DNA of 39,237 bases from Candidatus Eisenbacteria bacterium (GTDB taxonomy: Bacteria > Desulfobacterota > Binatia > DP-6): assembly GCA_035577985.1 (NCBI GenBank), contig DATJZY010000140.1:1-39237 (forward strand), written 5' to 3'. The position numbers and the translations under genes were made by a program. Of this stretch, positions 7,741-15,918 are shown piece after piece. Every line of letters starts with the position of its first letter. Within the stretch, counting starts at the first letter, position 1. A model generated the notes under the pieces. That model made no database searches, had not been told where the DNA came from, and saw only the letters and a program-made list of their open reading frames with translations.

Positions 7741-9150
7741 CTAGCGGCGGGGGCGCGCCTTCCAGAAGTAGTTGTGCACGCCCTCGGCGGTGAACATGCG
7801 GCGGAAGGTCATCTCGACCTCGTCGCCAATCGCCACCGCCGCGGGGTCGCAGTCGGTCATCTCGCACAGGAAGCGGCCGCCACCGTCGAAATCGAGCACG
7901 ACGCTGACCGTCGGCGGGTTCAGCGAGAACGCCAGGTGGTCGAGCGTCAGGGTCGCGATCCGGGCCGTCCGGTCGGCGAACGGGTAGGGCTCCATCTCGT
8001 CCTTGGCGGCGCAGCGCACGCAGATGCGTTGCGGCGGGAGCTGCGGCGTGCCGCAGGCGGTGCATTTGGTTCCGACGAAGCCGTGCTTCCACAGCGTCGA
8101 GCGCAGCATCGGCGGCGCACCGGGCCGCACCGGGTCCGGCCGGCGCGGCGGCTCCGTCGGCAGGATCTCGCGCCACTTGAGATAGGTGCCGTAGCCGACC
8201 TCGCCCTTCGACTCGATGAGGCGCCCGACGGAGCGCGGCTGCTTGTACGCGCCGATGGCGTCGGTGACGCGCAGGAGCACTGCGTCCGCGCCGTCGGCGG
8301 CGAGCGCCACCAGGACGCGATCACCCGGCTTTGCGGCCGCGAGCACGTTCGCCAGCATGAGGCCGGCGTGCGCCGCGCCCGTCTGGCCCACGGTCAACGC
8401 CAGCGGGTCGGCGAAGCGGGTCGGCTCGAGCTTCAAACGCTTCGCGACGTCGGCCGTCGCCCGCGGGTTCGGACAGTCGAGAACGACCGCGGCCAGATCG
8501 CCGGGCTGCACACCGGCCTTCTGCAGGACCGCCTGCACGGCCTTTCCGAGCAGCGGGGAGTACGCCTGCGTGAGCGCGAAGCGCTCCTCCCAGGAGTGCG
8601 GGAACGTCTCGTCGGGCTGGCGCCAGGTGTCCAGGAACTCGCGCGTCAGCGACGCCGACGCGACGACCTCGGCGATGACGCCCTCGGAGCCGAGCACGAA
8701 GGCGGCCGCGCCGTCGCCGTTGGTCCGCTCCGCCTTGGCTTCGGGGGCGGCGAGGCGCGCGTCGCCGATCGCGACCAGCGCCTGCTTGCCACCACCGCGC
8801 ACCGCGTCGGCAGCCTGCAGGAACGCCGAGACCCCGGCACGGACCGATCCCGTGCAGTCGGCGGCACGCAGCTCGGGCGGCAGCAGCGCGGCGGCGCCGA
8901 CCAGCGCGGCGTTCAGCTTGTCGGCATAGGGCGGGGTCGTGGTCGCGAAGAAGAGCGCCTCGACCGACTTCGCCGGCGCCGCGCGAAGCGCGTCGCGGGC
9001 CGCCTCGACGGCCATGGAGACGCTGTCCTCGTCGAAGCTGGCGACGGCTCGCTCGCCCTTCTCGGATGGGACACCGAGGACCTGTGCGATGGCCGAGCGC
9101 TTGAGGCGCCGGTACGGGACGTAGGAGCCGTAGGAGACGATGCCGACCAT
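7741..9150 (-). CDS. HMG-CoA-synthase-like domain fused to DUF35 OB-fold/zinc-ribbon domain
   Basis: A 469-residue two-part protein. Residues 1 to about 330 are a thiolase-fold HMG-CoA-synthase/KAS III-like domain starting MVGIVSYGSYVPY, with a candidate acyl-enzyme Cys at C99 (AADCTGSVRAG) and an acidic loop (FDEDS, residues 39-43). From about residue 345, a DUF35 domain starts LWKHGFVGTKC and has a four-Cys rubredoxin-like zinc ribbon (CTAC...CVRC) plus an OB fold. DUF35 proteins bind CoA intermediates shared with thiolases. In archaeal HMGCS the catalytic His sits in an FHQPN motif; the matching segment here reads LDCPN, so that His looks absent. ATG 9150 has AGGAG 9 nt upstream. The gene is divergent from the secreted-protein gene. 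Confidence 0.86.
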   Translation of the reverse strand: MVGIVSYGSYVPYRRLKRSAIAQVLGVPSEKGERAVASFDEDSVSMAVEAARDALRAAPAKSVEALFFATTTPPYADKLNAALVGAAALLPPELRAADCTGSVRAGVSAFLQAADAVRGGGKQALVAIGDARLAAPEAKAERTNGDGAAAFVLGSEGVIAEVVASASLTREFLDTWRQPDETFPHSWEERFALTQAYSPLLGKAVQAVLQKAGVQPGDLAAVVLDCPNPRATADVAKRLKLEPTRFADPLALTVGQTGAAHAGLMLANVLAAAKPGDRVLVALAADGADAVLLRVTDAIGAYKQPRSVGRLIESKGEVGYGTYLKWREILPTEPPRRPDPVRPGAPPMLRSTLWKHGFVGTKCTACGTPQLPPQRICVRCAAKDEMEPYPFADRTARIATLTLDHLAFSLNPPTVSVVLDFDGGGRFLCEMTDCDPAAVAIGDEVEMTFRRMFTAEGVHNYFWKARPRR

Positions 9151-9246
9151 GAGCGCAATCTCCTACGAGCCTGCGCCCCGTCATGCAACGGTTCGGTTTG
9201 AAGGTCGGGACGACCCCTGACACCCTGGATCGGGGAGATGGCGGGA

Positions 9247-10650
9247 ATGCGGCTCGTGGCGATGGTCCTCGTCTGGCTGGCGCCTTGCGCCGCCGTCGCC
9301 CGGACCCCGCCGCCCGTGCCGTGTCCGGACGTTCGCTTCGTCTCGGACCGCTCGCTTGCAGCCGACGGGCGGGCGTTCGACGTGATCGTCGTCGGCGCCG
9401 ACGGCAGCGTCCGCATCGACGGCTGGTGCGATCCCGTCGCGGCTCGCCTGTCCCAGACGCGCAAGGGGACGCTCGTCCGTGCGCGGTGGGACGCGTGCGG
9501 CGGCGGCGCGAGCAGGGTTCGGCTGCGCGCGCGTCTGGATCCCCCCGCGTGCACGTCGGCGCAGGGGACGCTGCGCGCGCGCGGCCGCAAGAGGATGGTC
9601 GTCGCCGCGAGCCCGAGCCGCTGTGGTGACGGGCGGCTCGATGCCGCGAGCGGCGAGGCCTGCGAGACCGGCGTCCCGTGTGCGGGCGGCCTCTACTGCG
9701 TCTCGTGTGCGTGCAGCGCCACCACGTCGACGACCCTGCCTGGGCTGTTCGAGGCGCCGAATCCCTGGAACGAGGACGTGTCGGGTCTCGACCCGAGCCC
9801 CGAGTCGGCGGCGATCATCTCCGCGCTCGAGAACGCCGGCGGCTGGGGCAACGGCGACGTGCTGCAGATCGACTTCGGGCTTCACGTCCTGCGCGTCGAT
9901 ACAGCGACGCCGTTCGTCACCTTCGTTGAGAGCTCGGGCTACTACTCGCCCGACTGCGACCCGGCGTTCCCGTTCCCGCTCCCGGGCGGGGGCGCGATCG
10001 AGGGGCAGGGCGGCTACACCTGCAACACGGCGGGCGAGGACTGCCATCTGCTGGTGGTCGATCCCGCGACCAAGCGCCTCTACGAGGCCTACAAGGCGAC
10101 GGTCGTGGGCGGCGTGCCGCGCACCCGGTGCGCCGTCGTGTGGGACCTCACGCGCTCGTACCCGCCGAGCCTGCGCGGCGAGCAGTGCACGTCCGCCGAT
10201 GCGGCGGGTTTCCCGATGGCGGCCATGCTGTTCACCGCCGACGAGGTCGCGGCCGGAGAGATCCCCCACGCGATCCGCTTCATTCTGCCGAACGAGCGCA
10301 TGCGCGGCGGCGTCTACGTGCATCCCGCGAGCCACGCTGGCGGCCCGAGCGGCGGCGGGGATCTGCCGCCGTACGGCGTGCGCTTCCGCCTGCGCCCCGA
10401 TTTCCCCCTCGACACCCTGCCGAGCGACGGCGCGCGCGTCGTCGCCCGCGCGCTCCAGAAGTACGGGATGTTCCTCTCCGACGGCGGCAACATCGCGCTC
10501 ACCGCGGCGAGCGATGCGGATACGACCCACGCGTGGGACGAGGTCGGCATCGACTCGCACTCGCTGTACGCGATCGCGGTGAGCGACATGCAGGTCGTGG
10601 AGCTCGGCCCCACGATCCCGCTGACCTATGACTGCGTGCGGAACCCCTGA
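9247..10650 (+). CDS. Secreted protein of unknown function with Cys motif and Thr-rich linker
   Basis: A 467-residue exported protein. A signal peptide (MRLVAMVLVWLAPCAAVA) is followed by a Cys-containing beta-type domain. Next come a CGDGRLDAASGEACE motif like the disulfide repeats of myxobacterial and related secreted proteins, and the linker TTSTTLPG near residue 160. The C-terminal domain of about 300 residues begins APNPWNEDVS and has conserved-looking blocks GGWGNGDVLQ, LYEAYKATVV, CTSADAAGFP, GEIPHAIRF and LQKYGMFLSDGG. I recognise this as a recurring domain of secreted bacterial proteins but know no function. ATG 9247 is preferred over 9238: GGGGAG sits 9 nt upstream of it but directly abuts 9238. 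Confidence 0.75.
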   Translation: MRLVAMVLVWLAPCAAVARTPPPVPCPDVRFVSDRSLAADGRAFDVIVVGADGSVRIDGWCDPVAARLSQTRKGTLVRARWDACGGGASRVRLRARLDPPACTSAQGTLRARGRKRMVVAASPSRCGDGRLDAASGEACETGVPCAGGLYCVSCACSATTSTTLPGLFEAPNPWNEDVSGLDPSPESAAIISALENAGGWGNGDVLQIDFGLHVLRVDTATPFVTFVESSGYYSPDCDPAFPFPLPGGGAIEGQGGYTCNTAGEDCHLLVVDPATKRLYEAYKATVVGGVPRTRCAVVWDLTRSYPPSLRGEQCTSADAAGFPMAAMLFTADEVAAGEIPHAIRFILPNERMRGGVYVHPASHAGGPSGGGDLPPYGVRFRLRPDFPLDTLPSDGARVVARALQKYGMFLSDGGNIALTAASDADTTHAWDEVGIDSHSLYAIAVSDMQVVELGPTIPLTYDCVRNP

Positions 10651-10655
10651 GGGGT
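10643..10655. terminator. Possible bidirectional terminator hairpin over two convergent stops
   Basis: ACCCC-TGA-GGGGT is a perfect 5-bp stem with a 3-nt loop. It spans the TGA of the secreted-protein gene and touches the stop of the convergent racemase gene, which are 4 bp apart. There is no T-tract. The location favours a termination role, but the stem is short. Confidence 0.3.
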
Positions 10656-11800
10656 CACGCCACCGCCCCCGCCTGCCGCAGCGCCGCGATGTCGCCGGCG
10701 CTGAAGCCCCAGTCGCGCAGCACCTCGTCGGTGTTCTCGCCGGGCGCCGCCGGTGGACGCTGGATCGCGCCGGGCGTGCGGGAGAAACGGGGAGCGGGCG
10801 CGGGCTGCACGACGCCGTCCACCTCGACGAACGTGCCGCGCGCGACGTTGTGGCGATGCTTCGGCGCCTCGGTGATCGACATGACCGGCCCGAAGCAGGC
10901 ATCCGTGCCCTCGAGGATCTTGCACCACTCGTCGCGCGTCTTCGTCTTGAACACCTCGGCGAAGCGCTTCTTCATGGCCGGCCACTGGCCCCGGTCGTAC
11001 TGGTGGGGAAGGCCCTCGCCCGCGATGCCCATGCGCTCGATCAGCTCGGCGTAGAACTTGGGCTCGATGGCGAGCACCGAGACGTACTTCCCGTCCTTGG
11101 TCTCGTAGATCTCGCCGAAGGGCGCGGCGGTGTCGAGGATGTTCTCGACCCGCTCGTCGATCCACATGCCCGACGCGTGCATGCCGTAGAAGAGCGTCAT
11201 CAAGGAGGCCGCGCCGTCGACGATGGCGGCGTCCACCACCTGACCCTTGCCCGACTTCTCGGCCTCGAGCATGCCCGCCACGATCCCGAGCGCGAGGTAG
11301 AGGGCACCGCCCCCGAAGTCGCCGACGAGGTTCAGGGGTGGCACGGGCGGCTCGTGCTTGTGGCGCCCGATCGGGTGCAGCGCGCCCGTGATCGCGATGT
11401 AGTTCCAGTCGTGTCCCGCCGCGTGGGCGACGGGGCCCTCCTGTCCCCAGCCGGTCATGCGGCCGTAGACGAGGCGCGGGTTCCGCTCGAGGCAGACGTC
11501 CGGACCGACGCCCAGGCGCTCGGTCACGCCGGGGCGGAAGCCTTCGATCAGGGCGTCGGCCTTGTCGATCAACCGCAGCACCGTCTCGACCCCCTCGCGC
11601 TTCTTCAGGTCGACGGCGATCGACCGGCGACTGCGGTTCATGAGGTCGAACTTCATGGTCTTCGGGAGGCCGAGGTTGCCGTCGGCGGTCCGGTCCACCC
11701 GGACCACGTCGGCCCCCATGTCGGCGAGCAGCATGGCGCAGAACGGCCCCGGGCCGATGCCCGCGAGCTCGACGATCTTCCGTCCGGTGAGAGGTCCCAT
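10655..11800 (-). CDS. Alpha-methylacyl-CoA racemase / CaiB-BaiF family III CoA-transferase
   Basis: A 381-residue class III CoA-transferase-fold protein. GRMTGWGQEGP followed by AGHDWNYIAITGAL is characteristic of alpha-methylacyl-CoA racemases rather than CoA-transferases. The two catalytic residues of the mycobacterial racemase correspond to H130 (AGHD) and D161 (GDFGGG). The enzyme would invert 2-methyl branched acyl-CoA esters so that (2R)-branched chains or sterol side chains can enter beta-oxidation, which fits the nearby thiolase and crotonase genes. ATG 11800 (MGPLTGRKIVEL) matches the family N-terminus. An upstream ATG at 11857 would add 19 residues that look unrelated. Confidence 0.88.
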   Translation of the reverse strand: MGPLTGRKIVELAGIGPGPFCAMLLADMGADVVRVDRTADGNLGLPKTMKFDLMNRSRRSIAVDLKKREGVETVLRLIDKADALIEGFRPGVTERLGVGPDVCLERNPRLVYGRMTGWGQEGPVAHAAGHDWNYIAITGALHPIGRHKHEPPVPPLNLVGDFGGGALYLALGIVAGMLEAEKSGKGQVVDAAIVDGAASLMTLFYGMHASGMWIDERVENILDTAAPFGEIYETKDGKYVSVLAIEPKFYAELIERMGIAGEGLPHQYDRGQWPAMKKRFAEVFKTKTRDEWCKILEGTDACFGPVMSITEAPKHRHNVARGTFVEVDGVVQPAPAPRFSRTPGAIQRPPAAPGENTDEVLRDWGFSAGDIAALRQAGAVA

Positions 11801-12044
11801 GGCCGGGCTGCGTAGCAGAGCCGGCCGCGGCTCGCCAGGTTCGGCGGACGCCGTCAAAGGAGATGGCCCCGTGGTGGTGTCGCCGGATTGCCGGCTAGAA
11901 CCTCAACTGCGGACGCGCATAGAGCTAGCCAGCGCAAAAGCTGGCCCTGTGGAGACTTGCGGGTGGGGTGACCATATGGTCCCTTCATGTTTCCGTCATG
12001 CTGCCGACACCCAACGTCGTGTGCGGTCGAGAGGGGTCGGTACC
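11801..12044. promoter_or_regulatory. Divergent intergenic leader with three inverted repeats upstream of the glycan operon
   Basis: The 244 bp between the racemase start and the first glycan-operon start carry no convincing gene. They hold three perfect inverted repeats: GCCGG-ATTG-CCGGC at 11882-11895; GCCAGC-GCAAAA-GCTGGC at 11928-11945; and the 12-bp palindrome GACCATATGGTC at 11970-11981. The last is 63 bp upstream of the GTG start and could be an operator; the others could fold in a leader transcript. A GAGAGGGG stretch (12030-12037) lies 7 nt before the GTG at 12045. I cannot point to a convincing promoter. It is also possible that translation starts at the in-frame ATG 11976, which overlaps the palindrome. 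Confidence 0.45.
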
Positions 12045-13514
12045 GTGAGCGGGAGTCGCACTCGTTCGGTGATCGCGCTGGCCGTGGTGCTCTCGCTCGC
12101 TTTTGCATTGCGCCTCTACCGGCTCGATCACCAGTCGTTCTGGATCGACGAAGTGTACCAGGTGCAGGCGGCATCGGAGCCGGTTTCGAACCTCATGCAG
12201 AGCGTCGTCCTGCACGCCGAGGGCGGGCCGCTGTCGCTCCTGCTGACGCACTTCGCGCTCTCGGCGGAGCGACCGGAGTGGAGCGCCCGGTTTCCCTCCG
12301 TCCTCTTCGGCACGGTGGGCGTCCTGATCCTCTACCTCGTCGCCGCGACGCTCTTCGCGCCGCCGATCCCGATCCTGTCGGCGTTGCTCCTCGCCTGCGC
12401 GCCGCTCCACGTCTGGTACAGCCAGGAGGCGCGCTGGTATGCGCCGTGGGTCCCGATCACGGCGCTGTCGTACCTGGCGCTCATCCACGCCGTCCGCACC
12501 CGACGCGCCGGCGCATGGCTCGCGTACGGATTCGTCGCCATCGTCGGGCTCTACACCTTCGTCCTCGGGGTCGCCGTGGTCGCGAGCCAGGCCGTGTCCG
12601 CCTGGTGGCTGAATCGTCTGCGAAGTGACCGCCGAGGGGTGTCGCGGGGCGAGCTGTGGGTGGGCATCGGTGCCCTCGTCCTGGCCGCGCCGGTCGTGTG
12701 GCTGATGATCAACCACCACCAGGCGATGACGGGAACGCGTGGGCGACCGGTGCCGTTCGCCGTCCTGCCGTACACCCTGTTCGCCTACACGATGGGGTTC
12801 TCGTTCGGGCCGACGCTCGAATACCTGCATCACTACCCGGCGCTCTCCGAGGTCGTGGCGAGCTATCCCGAGGTCCTGGTGGTGGCGGCGGTCATCGCCC
12901 CGCTCGTCATCCTCGGCATCCTCAACCTGCGGCACGCGCCGGAGGCGATGGCCGTCGTGCTGCCCTGGCTCTGCGGGCCACCGTTGCTGATCTTCGTCCT
13001 CGCCTACAATACGAACGTCGCCTACAACGTCCGCTATACGCTGGCGGCGTTGCCGGCGTTCATCGTCGTCCTCGCCGTCGGAATCACCGCGGTCTCGCCG
13101 CGGTGGCTCGGCGGGGTGGCGCTCGCCGCCGTGCTCGTGTGCTTCGCGGTCTCGATCGGCAACTACTTCTTCGATCCGCGCTTCGCCAAGGAGGACGTGA
13201 AGGGCGCCCTCGCCTCCATCCGGCGGACCCCGCAGCGGGAGGCGCCCGTCGTGGCGCTCGGCCAGATCGAGTCGGCCGTCTGGTACTACGGTCCCGATCT
13301 GCACGTCGTCTCGTTCTTCGGCTGCGACGAGTTCGAGGCGCGGCTCGAGAAGGCCGGTCTCGGGGCGGCCCGCACGCTCTGGGTCGTCCGCGGACGCGAC
13401 TACGACGACGCCAGCGCGCCATGCATCGACGACTTGAAGCGGCGCTTCGCCGTCGAGCAGTCGAGCCATCCGGTCGGCGTCGAGGTGCAGCTCCTGGAGC
13501 GACGCGATGGATGA
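12045..13514 (+). CDS. GT39/PMT-type GT-C membrane glycosyltransferase
   Basis: A 489-residue polytopic membrane protein with about ten or more hydrophobic segments. The motif DHQSFWIDEVYQ in the first periplasmic loop is the acidic D/E motif of GT-C enzymes of the PMT/ArnT (GT39/GT83) type, which use polyprenyl-phosphate sugars on the outer face of the inner membrane. HVWYSQEARWY is a second conserved loop. The last ~100 residues (from DPRFAKEDVKGAL) are soluble. GTG 12045 puts the first membrane helix near the N-terminus; an in-frame ATG at 11976 would add 23 residues. It overlaps the next gene by 8 nt (ATGGATGA). Sugar and acceptor are unknown. The downstream DPPR-synthase-like enzyme hints that it could use a polyprenyl-phosphate pentose. 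Confidence 0.82.
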   Translation: MSGSRTRSVIALAVVLSLAFALRLYRLDHQSFWIDEVYQVQAASEPVSNLMQSVVLHAEGGPLSLLLTHFALSAERPEWSARFPSVLFGTVGVLILYLVAATLFAPPIPILSALLLACAPLHVWYSQEARWYAPWVPITALSYLALIHAVRTRRAGAWLAYGFVAIVGLYTFVLGVAVVASQAVSAWWLNRLRSDRRGVSRGELWVGIGALVLAAPVVWLMINHHQAMTGTRGRPVPFAVLPYTLFAYTMGFSFGPTLEYLHHYPALSEVVASYPEVLVVAAVIAPLVILGILNLRHAPEAMAVVLPWLCGPPLLIFVLAYNTNVAYNVRYTLAALPAFIVVLAVGITAVSPRWLGGVALAAVLVCFAVSIGNYFFDPRFAKEDVKGALASIRRTPQREAPVVALGQIESAVWYYGPDLHVVSFFGCDEFEARLEKAGLGAARTLWVVRGRDYDDASAPCIDDLKRRFAVEQSSHPVGVEVQLLERRDG

Positions 13515-14406
13515 GCCCCGACGCTCGGCGTTCGGCGTCGCGTTCGACCTTCTGCGTTGCAGCCAGTGGGTGAAGAACGTCTTCGTCTTCGGTGCCCTCG
13601 TATTCGGCAATGCGCTGCTGGTTCCCGAGAAGGCGAAGGCGGCGTTGCTGGCGTTCGTCCTCTTCTGCGCCGTCACGAGCGCCGCCTACATCCACAACGA
13701 CGTCAGCGACCTCGAGATCGATCGGCTGCATCCCCGCAAGCGGATGCGACCGCTCGCAGCCGGGATCGTGTCGGTGGCGACGGCCCGGGTCGTGCAGGCG
13801 GCGCTCCTGGTCGTCGGGGTGGGGGGCGCGGCGCTCTTCCTGCCGAGGATCCTGCCGCTGCTGATCGGCTACGTGTTGCTCAACGTGCTGTATTCGGGGG
13901 TGCTCAAGCAGCTCCTGCTCCTCGACGTGATGGCGATCGCGGTGGGCTTCGTGATCCGCGTCGAGGCGGGCTGCGAGGCGGTGGAGATCGATCCGTCGGT
14001 TTGGATCGTGCTCTGTACGTTCGTGCTGGCCCTCTTCCTGGCCCTCGGCAAGCGGCGACACGAGCTGCTCGAGATGGCGGCGGTCGGCGCGGTGAATGGT
14101 GGCAACGGGAGGGCGACGTACACCACGGAGTTTCTCGAACAGACGATGACCATCGCGAGCGCGGTGACGATCGTCTGCTACGCGATGTTCTCGCGTGCTC
14201 CCGAGACCCTCGAGGTGCACGGTACTCGGAGCCTCATCTACACCATCCCCTTCGTGGTCTACGGGCTCTTCCGCTACCAGTGGCTCACCTACGACGGGGA
14301 AGGCCGTGGGGATCCGGGCGAGATCGTCTTCACCGACCGCCCCCTGCAGGCGACGATCGCACTCTGGATCGCCGCCTGCGTGGCGATCGTGTACCTCAAA
14401 TGGTGA
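13507..14406 (+). CDS. UbiA-family decaprenyl-phosphate phosphoribosyltransferase-like prenyltransferase
   Basis: A 299-residue UbiA-superfamily membrane enzyme. The aspartate-rich motif NDVSDLEIDRLHPRKRMRP is at residues 64-82. The N-terminal CSQWVKNVFVF and the later LFLALGKRRHEL are typical of decaprenyl-phosphate phosphoribosyltransferase (Rv3806c type) rather than of quinone prenyltransferases. In mycobacteria this enzyme joins phosphoribose from PRPP to decaprenyl phosphate, the first step to decaprenyl-phosphoryl arabinose. Eight to nine membrane helices are apparent. Genes for the following phosphatase and the DprE1/DprE2 epimerase are not in the window. It overlaps both neighbours (8 nt upstream, 7 nt downstream), so it is firmly within the glycan operon. 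Confidence 0.85.
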   Translation: MDEPRRSAFGVAFDLLRCSQWVKNVFVFGALVFGNALLVPEKAKAALLAFVLFCAVTSAAYIHNDVSDLEIDRLHPRKRMRPLAAGIVSVATARVVQAALLVVGVGGAALFLPRILPLLIGYVLLNVLYSGVLKQLLLLDVMAIAVGFVIRVEAGCEAVEIDPSVWIVLCTFVLALFLALGKRRHELLEMAAVGAVNGGNGRATYTTEFLEQTMTIASAVTIVCYAMFSRAPETLEVHGTRSLIYTIPFVVYGLFRYQWLTYDGEGRGDPGEIVFTDRPLQATIALWIAACVAIVYLKW

Positions 14407-15908
14407 GCAACGTGGACGCCGACAAGGTGAGCGCGCTGGCGGTTCGCCAGATCCCGTGGTCGCGCGCGGCGCGACGGCGGGCGGTCGCCGCCGCCGTAGG
14501 GCTCGGGCTCGTGTCCCTCCTCATCTACGCGAGCTGGTGGGTCCAGGAGAGCGCGAAGTACGGCTGGTGGATGCTCCCGATCGGGGCGTTTCTCGTCTTC
14601 TACGTCTTCGTCCAGGTCATCTGTGCGTGGGTGCTGTACCTGTCCGTCGACGAGCCGACGGCGGTCCCGCCCCCGCCGGGGCTCACGGTCGACGTCCTCG
14701 TGCCGGTGTACGACGAGCCCTACGAGCTCGTCGCAAGCACGCTGCGCGCGGTGGTCGCGATGCGCTATCCGCACGAGACCTACCTCCTCGACGACTCCCG
14801 CAGCGCCGCCTTCGCCGGCCTCGCCGCCGAGGTCGGCGCGCACTACCTCACGCGCGCGGGCAACGCGGACGCCAAAGCCGGCAACGTGAACGCCGCCCTC
14901 AAGCGCACGCGGGGCGAGTTCGTCACCATCTTCGACGTCGACCACGAGCCGACACCCGACTTCCTCGATGCGGCGCTCGGCTACTTCGCCGATCCGGCGG
15001 TCGGCTTCGTCCAGACCGGGGTCGCCTTCCGCAACGCGCGCGAGACCTTCATCGCGCGCGCGACGGCCGACCAGGCCTACGACATCTACGGTCCCACCTC
15101 GATGGGCATGCATGGCGCCGGCGCCGCCGTCGTCTGGGGCAGCCACACGACGTTCCGCCGTCGCGCGCTCGCCGACATCGGCGGCTATCAGACCGGCCTC
15201 GCCGAGGACCTGCACACCTCGGCCTGCCTCCACACCGTCGGCTGGCGGTCGGTGTACGTCCCGACCGTGCACGCCTACGGTCTCGTGCCGAGCGACCTGC
15301 GCGCGCTCACCAAGCAGCAGCTCAAGTGGGCGCGCGGCGTGTTCGGCATCCTGGTCGACGTGTTCCCGCGCGTGGCCCGGCGGCTCGCGGTGCGCCAGTC
15401 GATGGCGTACCTGGTGCGCCTCACCTACTACCTGATCGGGCCCGTGTTCCTGCTCCATGCGGTCGCGGCCGCGGGGGTGCTTGCGCGGCATGATTCCGCG
15501 CTCACCGCCGACTTCGTCTCCTACATGCTGCATGCGCTGCCGCTCGGGCTGGCGATCCTGATCGTGCGGCAGATCGCGAACCGCATGTGGAACCCACAAG
15601 CCGGGTCGATCGGCATCAAGGTCTGGGGCTACGTCGTCGCGTGCTCGCTGTGGCCCGTCTACACGCTCGGGCTCGCCTGCGCCGTGCTCCACGTGCCGAT
15701 TCCCCATCTCTCGACGCCGAAGGAACGGGTCGGCCGGCCGCGACCGCTGCTCGCCGCGCCGCAGGTCTTCCTCGCCGCCGTGCTGCTCACCACCCTCGGC
15801 GTCCGCCTGGTCTCCGGGTTCGCGCTCGCGGACGTACCGGTCATGCTCTGCACGCTCGGGGCGGCGGCGATCCAGCTCCCGGTCGTGTTCGTGGCGCTGC
15901 GACCGTGA
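14400..15908 (+). CDS. Cellulose-synthase-like processive GT2 glycosyltransferase
   Basis: A 502-residue membrane glycosyltransferase of the CesA/BcsA-like GT2 group. Two N-terminal membrane helices are followed by the catalytic domain, starting TVDVLVPVYDEP. The first acidic site reads LLDDSRS, the DxD is FDVDHEP, the catalytic base region is GLAEDLHTS, and the acceptor motif is QQLKW in place of the usual QxxRW. Four or five C-terminal membrane helices follow. No PilZ domain is present. It would polymerise an NDP-sugar while threading the chain across the membrane, or transfer sugar to a lipid carrier. ATGGTGA overlaps the UbiA stop by 7 nt. The combination with an ABC exporter downstream is unusual for a processive synthase. 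Confidence 0.9.
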   Translation: MVSNVDADKVSALAVRQIPWSRAARRRAVAAAVGLGLVSLLIYASWWVQESAKYGWWMLPIGAFLVFYVFVQVICAWVLYLSVDEPTAVPPPPGLTVDVLVPVYDEPYELVASTLRAVVAMRYPHETYLLDDSRSAAFAGLAAEVGAHYLTRAGNADAKAGNVNAALKRTRGEFVTIFDVDHEPTPDFLDAALGYFADPAVGFVQTGVAFRNARETFIARATADQAYDIYGPTSMGMHGAGAAVVWGSHTTFRRRALADIGGYQTGLAEDLHTSACLHTVGWRSVYVPTVHAYGLVPSDLRALTKQQLKWARGVFGILVDVFPRVARRLAVRQSMAYLVRLTYYLIGPVFLLHAVAAAGVLARHDSALTADFVSYMLHALPLGLAILIVRQIANRMWNPQAGSIGIKVWGYVVACSLWPVYTLGLACAVLHVPIPHLSTPKERVGRPRPLLAAPQVFLAAVLLTTLGVRLVSGFALADVPVMLCTLGAAAIQLPVVFVALRP

Positions 15909-15918
15909 GGGACGCGAC

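Noticed and set aside
9187..9215. A second PsrA-like operator before the secreted-protein gene (CAACGGTTCGGTTTG)
   Set aside because: Only three outer positions of the palindrome pair. It is a short direct repeat of GGTT rather than an inverted repeat.
9720..9745. TTSTTLPG read as a sortase LPxTG-type sorting signal
   Set aside because: It is in the middle of the protein, lacks the LPxTG order and has no following hydrophobic and basic tail. It fits a Thr-rich linker.
14289..15707. A 472-codon minus-strand open frame opposite the cellulose-synthase-like gene
   Set aside because: Antisense shadow produced by third-position GC bias. No recognisable motifs.
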